Source: Methylobacterium radiotolerans JCM 2831 (GTDB taxonomy: Bacteria; Pseudomonadota; Alphaproteobacteria; Rhizobiales; Beijerinckiaceae). From it: a DNA stretch of 64,000 bases. Below are positions 63,876 through 64,000 of the stretch, in pieces; within the stretch, counting starts at the first letter, position 1, and every line of letters begins with the position of its first letter. The position numbers were made by a program, and so were the translations under genes. Below the pieces are notes generated by a model. It saw only the letters and a program-made list of their open reading frames with translations, did no database searches and was not told where the DNA came from. The stretch spans positions 3,953,001-4,017,000 of the forward strand of contig NC_010505.1 of assembly GCF_000019725.1 (NCBI RefSeq). Reading direction: 5' to 3'.

Positions 63876-63897
63876 GGCGCCGCGCCTCGGCGCCTCC
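63875..63897 (+). terminator. Hairpin after the DUF3126 gene
   Basis: A perfect 8-bp inverted repeat (GAGGCGCC, GCGCCTC, GGCGCCTC) overlapping the last base of the stop codon. There is no U-tract. The remaining 100 bp to the window edge show no coding start that I can support. Confidence 0.4.
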
Positions 63898-64000
63898 AAC
63901 GTCCCGGGCCGGATCCCGCCGGCCCGCACCTGTGCACGGATTAACGCTAACGAAGGCTCGTGCTTAACAAGCGGTAAACGGCGTGAGTACAGTGCGCTCA

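Overview
The window is about 70% G+C, gene-dense chromosomal DNA of an alphaproteobacterium. Several marks point to Hyphomicrobiales, most likely Methylobacterium or a close relative (inference; no search was run): the rimP-nusA-ylxR-infB-rbfA-truB and ftsK-lolA-xth neighbourhoods, a GTTC-type LexA box, EcfG-type (GGAAC-N16/17-GTT) promoters, DUF3126 after cysE, two GCG/CRPN-type secreted proteins, and a bacteriophytochrome with its heme oxygenase. I see no rRNA, tRNA, CRISPR array, insertion sequence or prophage.

Layout. 1-6.2 kb: envelope and housekeeping genes (mltA 3' end, smr, mutM, mltG, a PAS protein, yicC, gmk). 6.2-11.6 kb: a light-sensing block with a DMT transporter, heme oxygenase, a PYP-like/bacteriophytochrome histidine kinase and a disulfide reductase. 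11.7-19.7 kb: the translation and transcription-factor operon on the minus strand, with a promoter-plus-terminator leader upstream and an internal terminator between infB and rbfA. 19.8-32.7 kb: redox enzymes (aldo/keto reductase, MsrQ, a CurA-like reductase, a YdeP-type molybdoenzyme, two SDRs), SOS-controlled ssb, and many small secreted or hypothetical proteins. 32.7-41.4 kb: xth, plsC, lolA, a soluble-looking FtsK and nadE. 41.5-51.1 kb: small proteins, PilZ, HIT, CDF transporter, a LysR/SDR/NTF2 module, another SDR, DUF1328, a ClC channel and class II photolyase. 51.1-58.6 kb: a probable small RNA, a PAP2 phosphatase, orphan solute-binding proteins, a PTP-like phosphatase, a polysaccharide export lipoprotein, a Flp pilin and a stress-type DUF3072 protein. 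58.7-63.9 kb: gluconokinase, HAD phosphatase, lytic transglycosylase, an HTH-shikimate-kinase fusion regulator, cysE and DUF3126.

How it fits together. Most of the window is core metabolism and information processing. The parts least explained by known families are: (i) the 871-residue kinase whose N-terminal PYP-like domain has lost its chromophore cysteine and pocket residues while the phytochrome part keeps its biliverdin cysteine, translationally coupled to heme oxygenase; (ii) a structured, promoter- and terminator-bounded small RNA at about 51.4 kb; (iii) a leader transcript ahead of rimP-nusA-infB; (iv) an FtsK with no membrane anchor; and (v) a BzdR/BoxR-like regulator with an altered shikimate-kinase site and no aromatic-degradation genes nearby. 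Two small stress genes (DUF3072, DUF1328) carry EcfG-like promoters.
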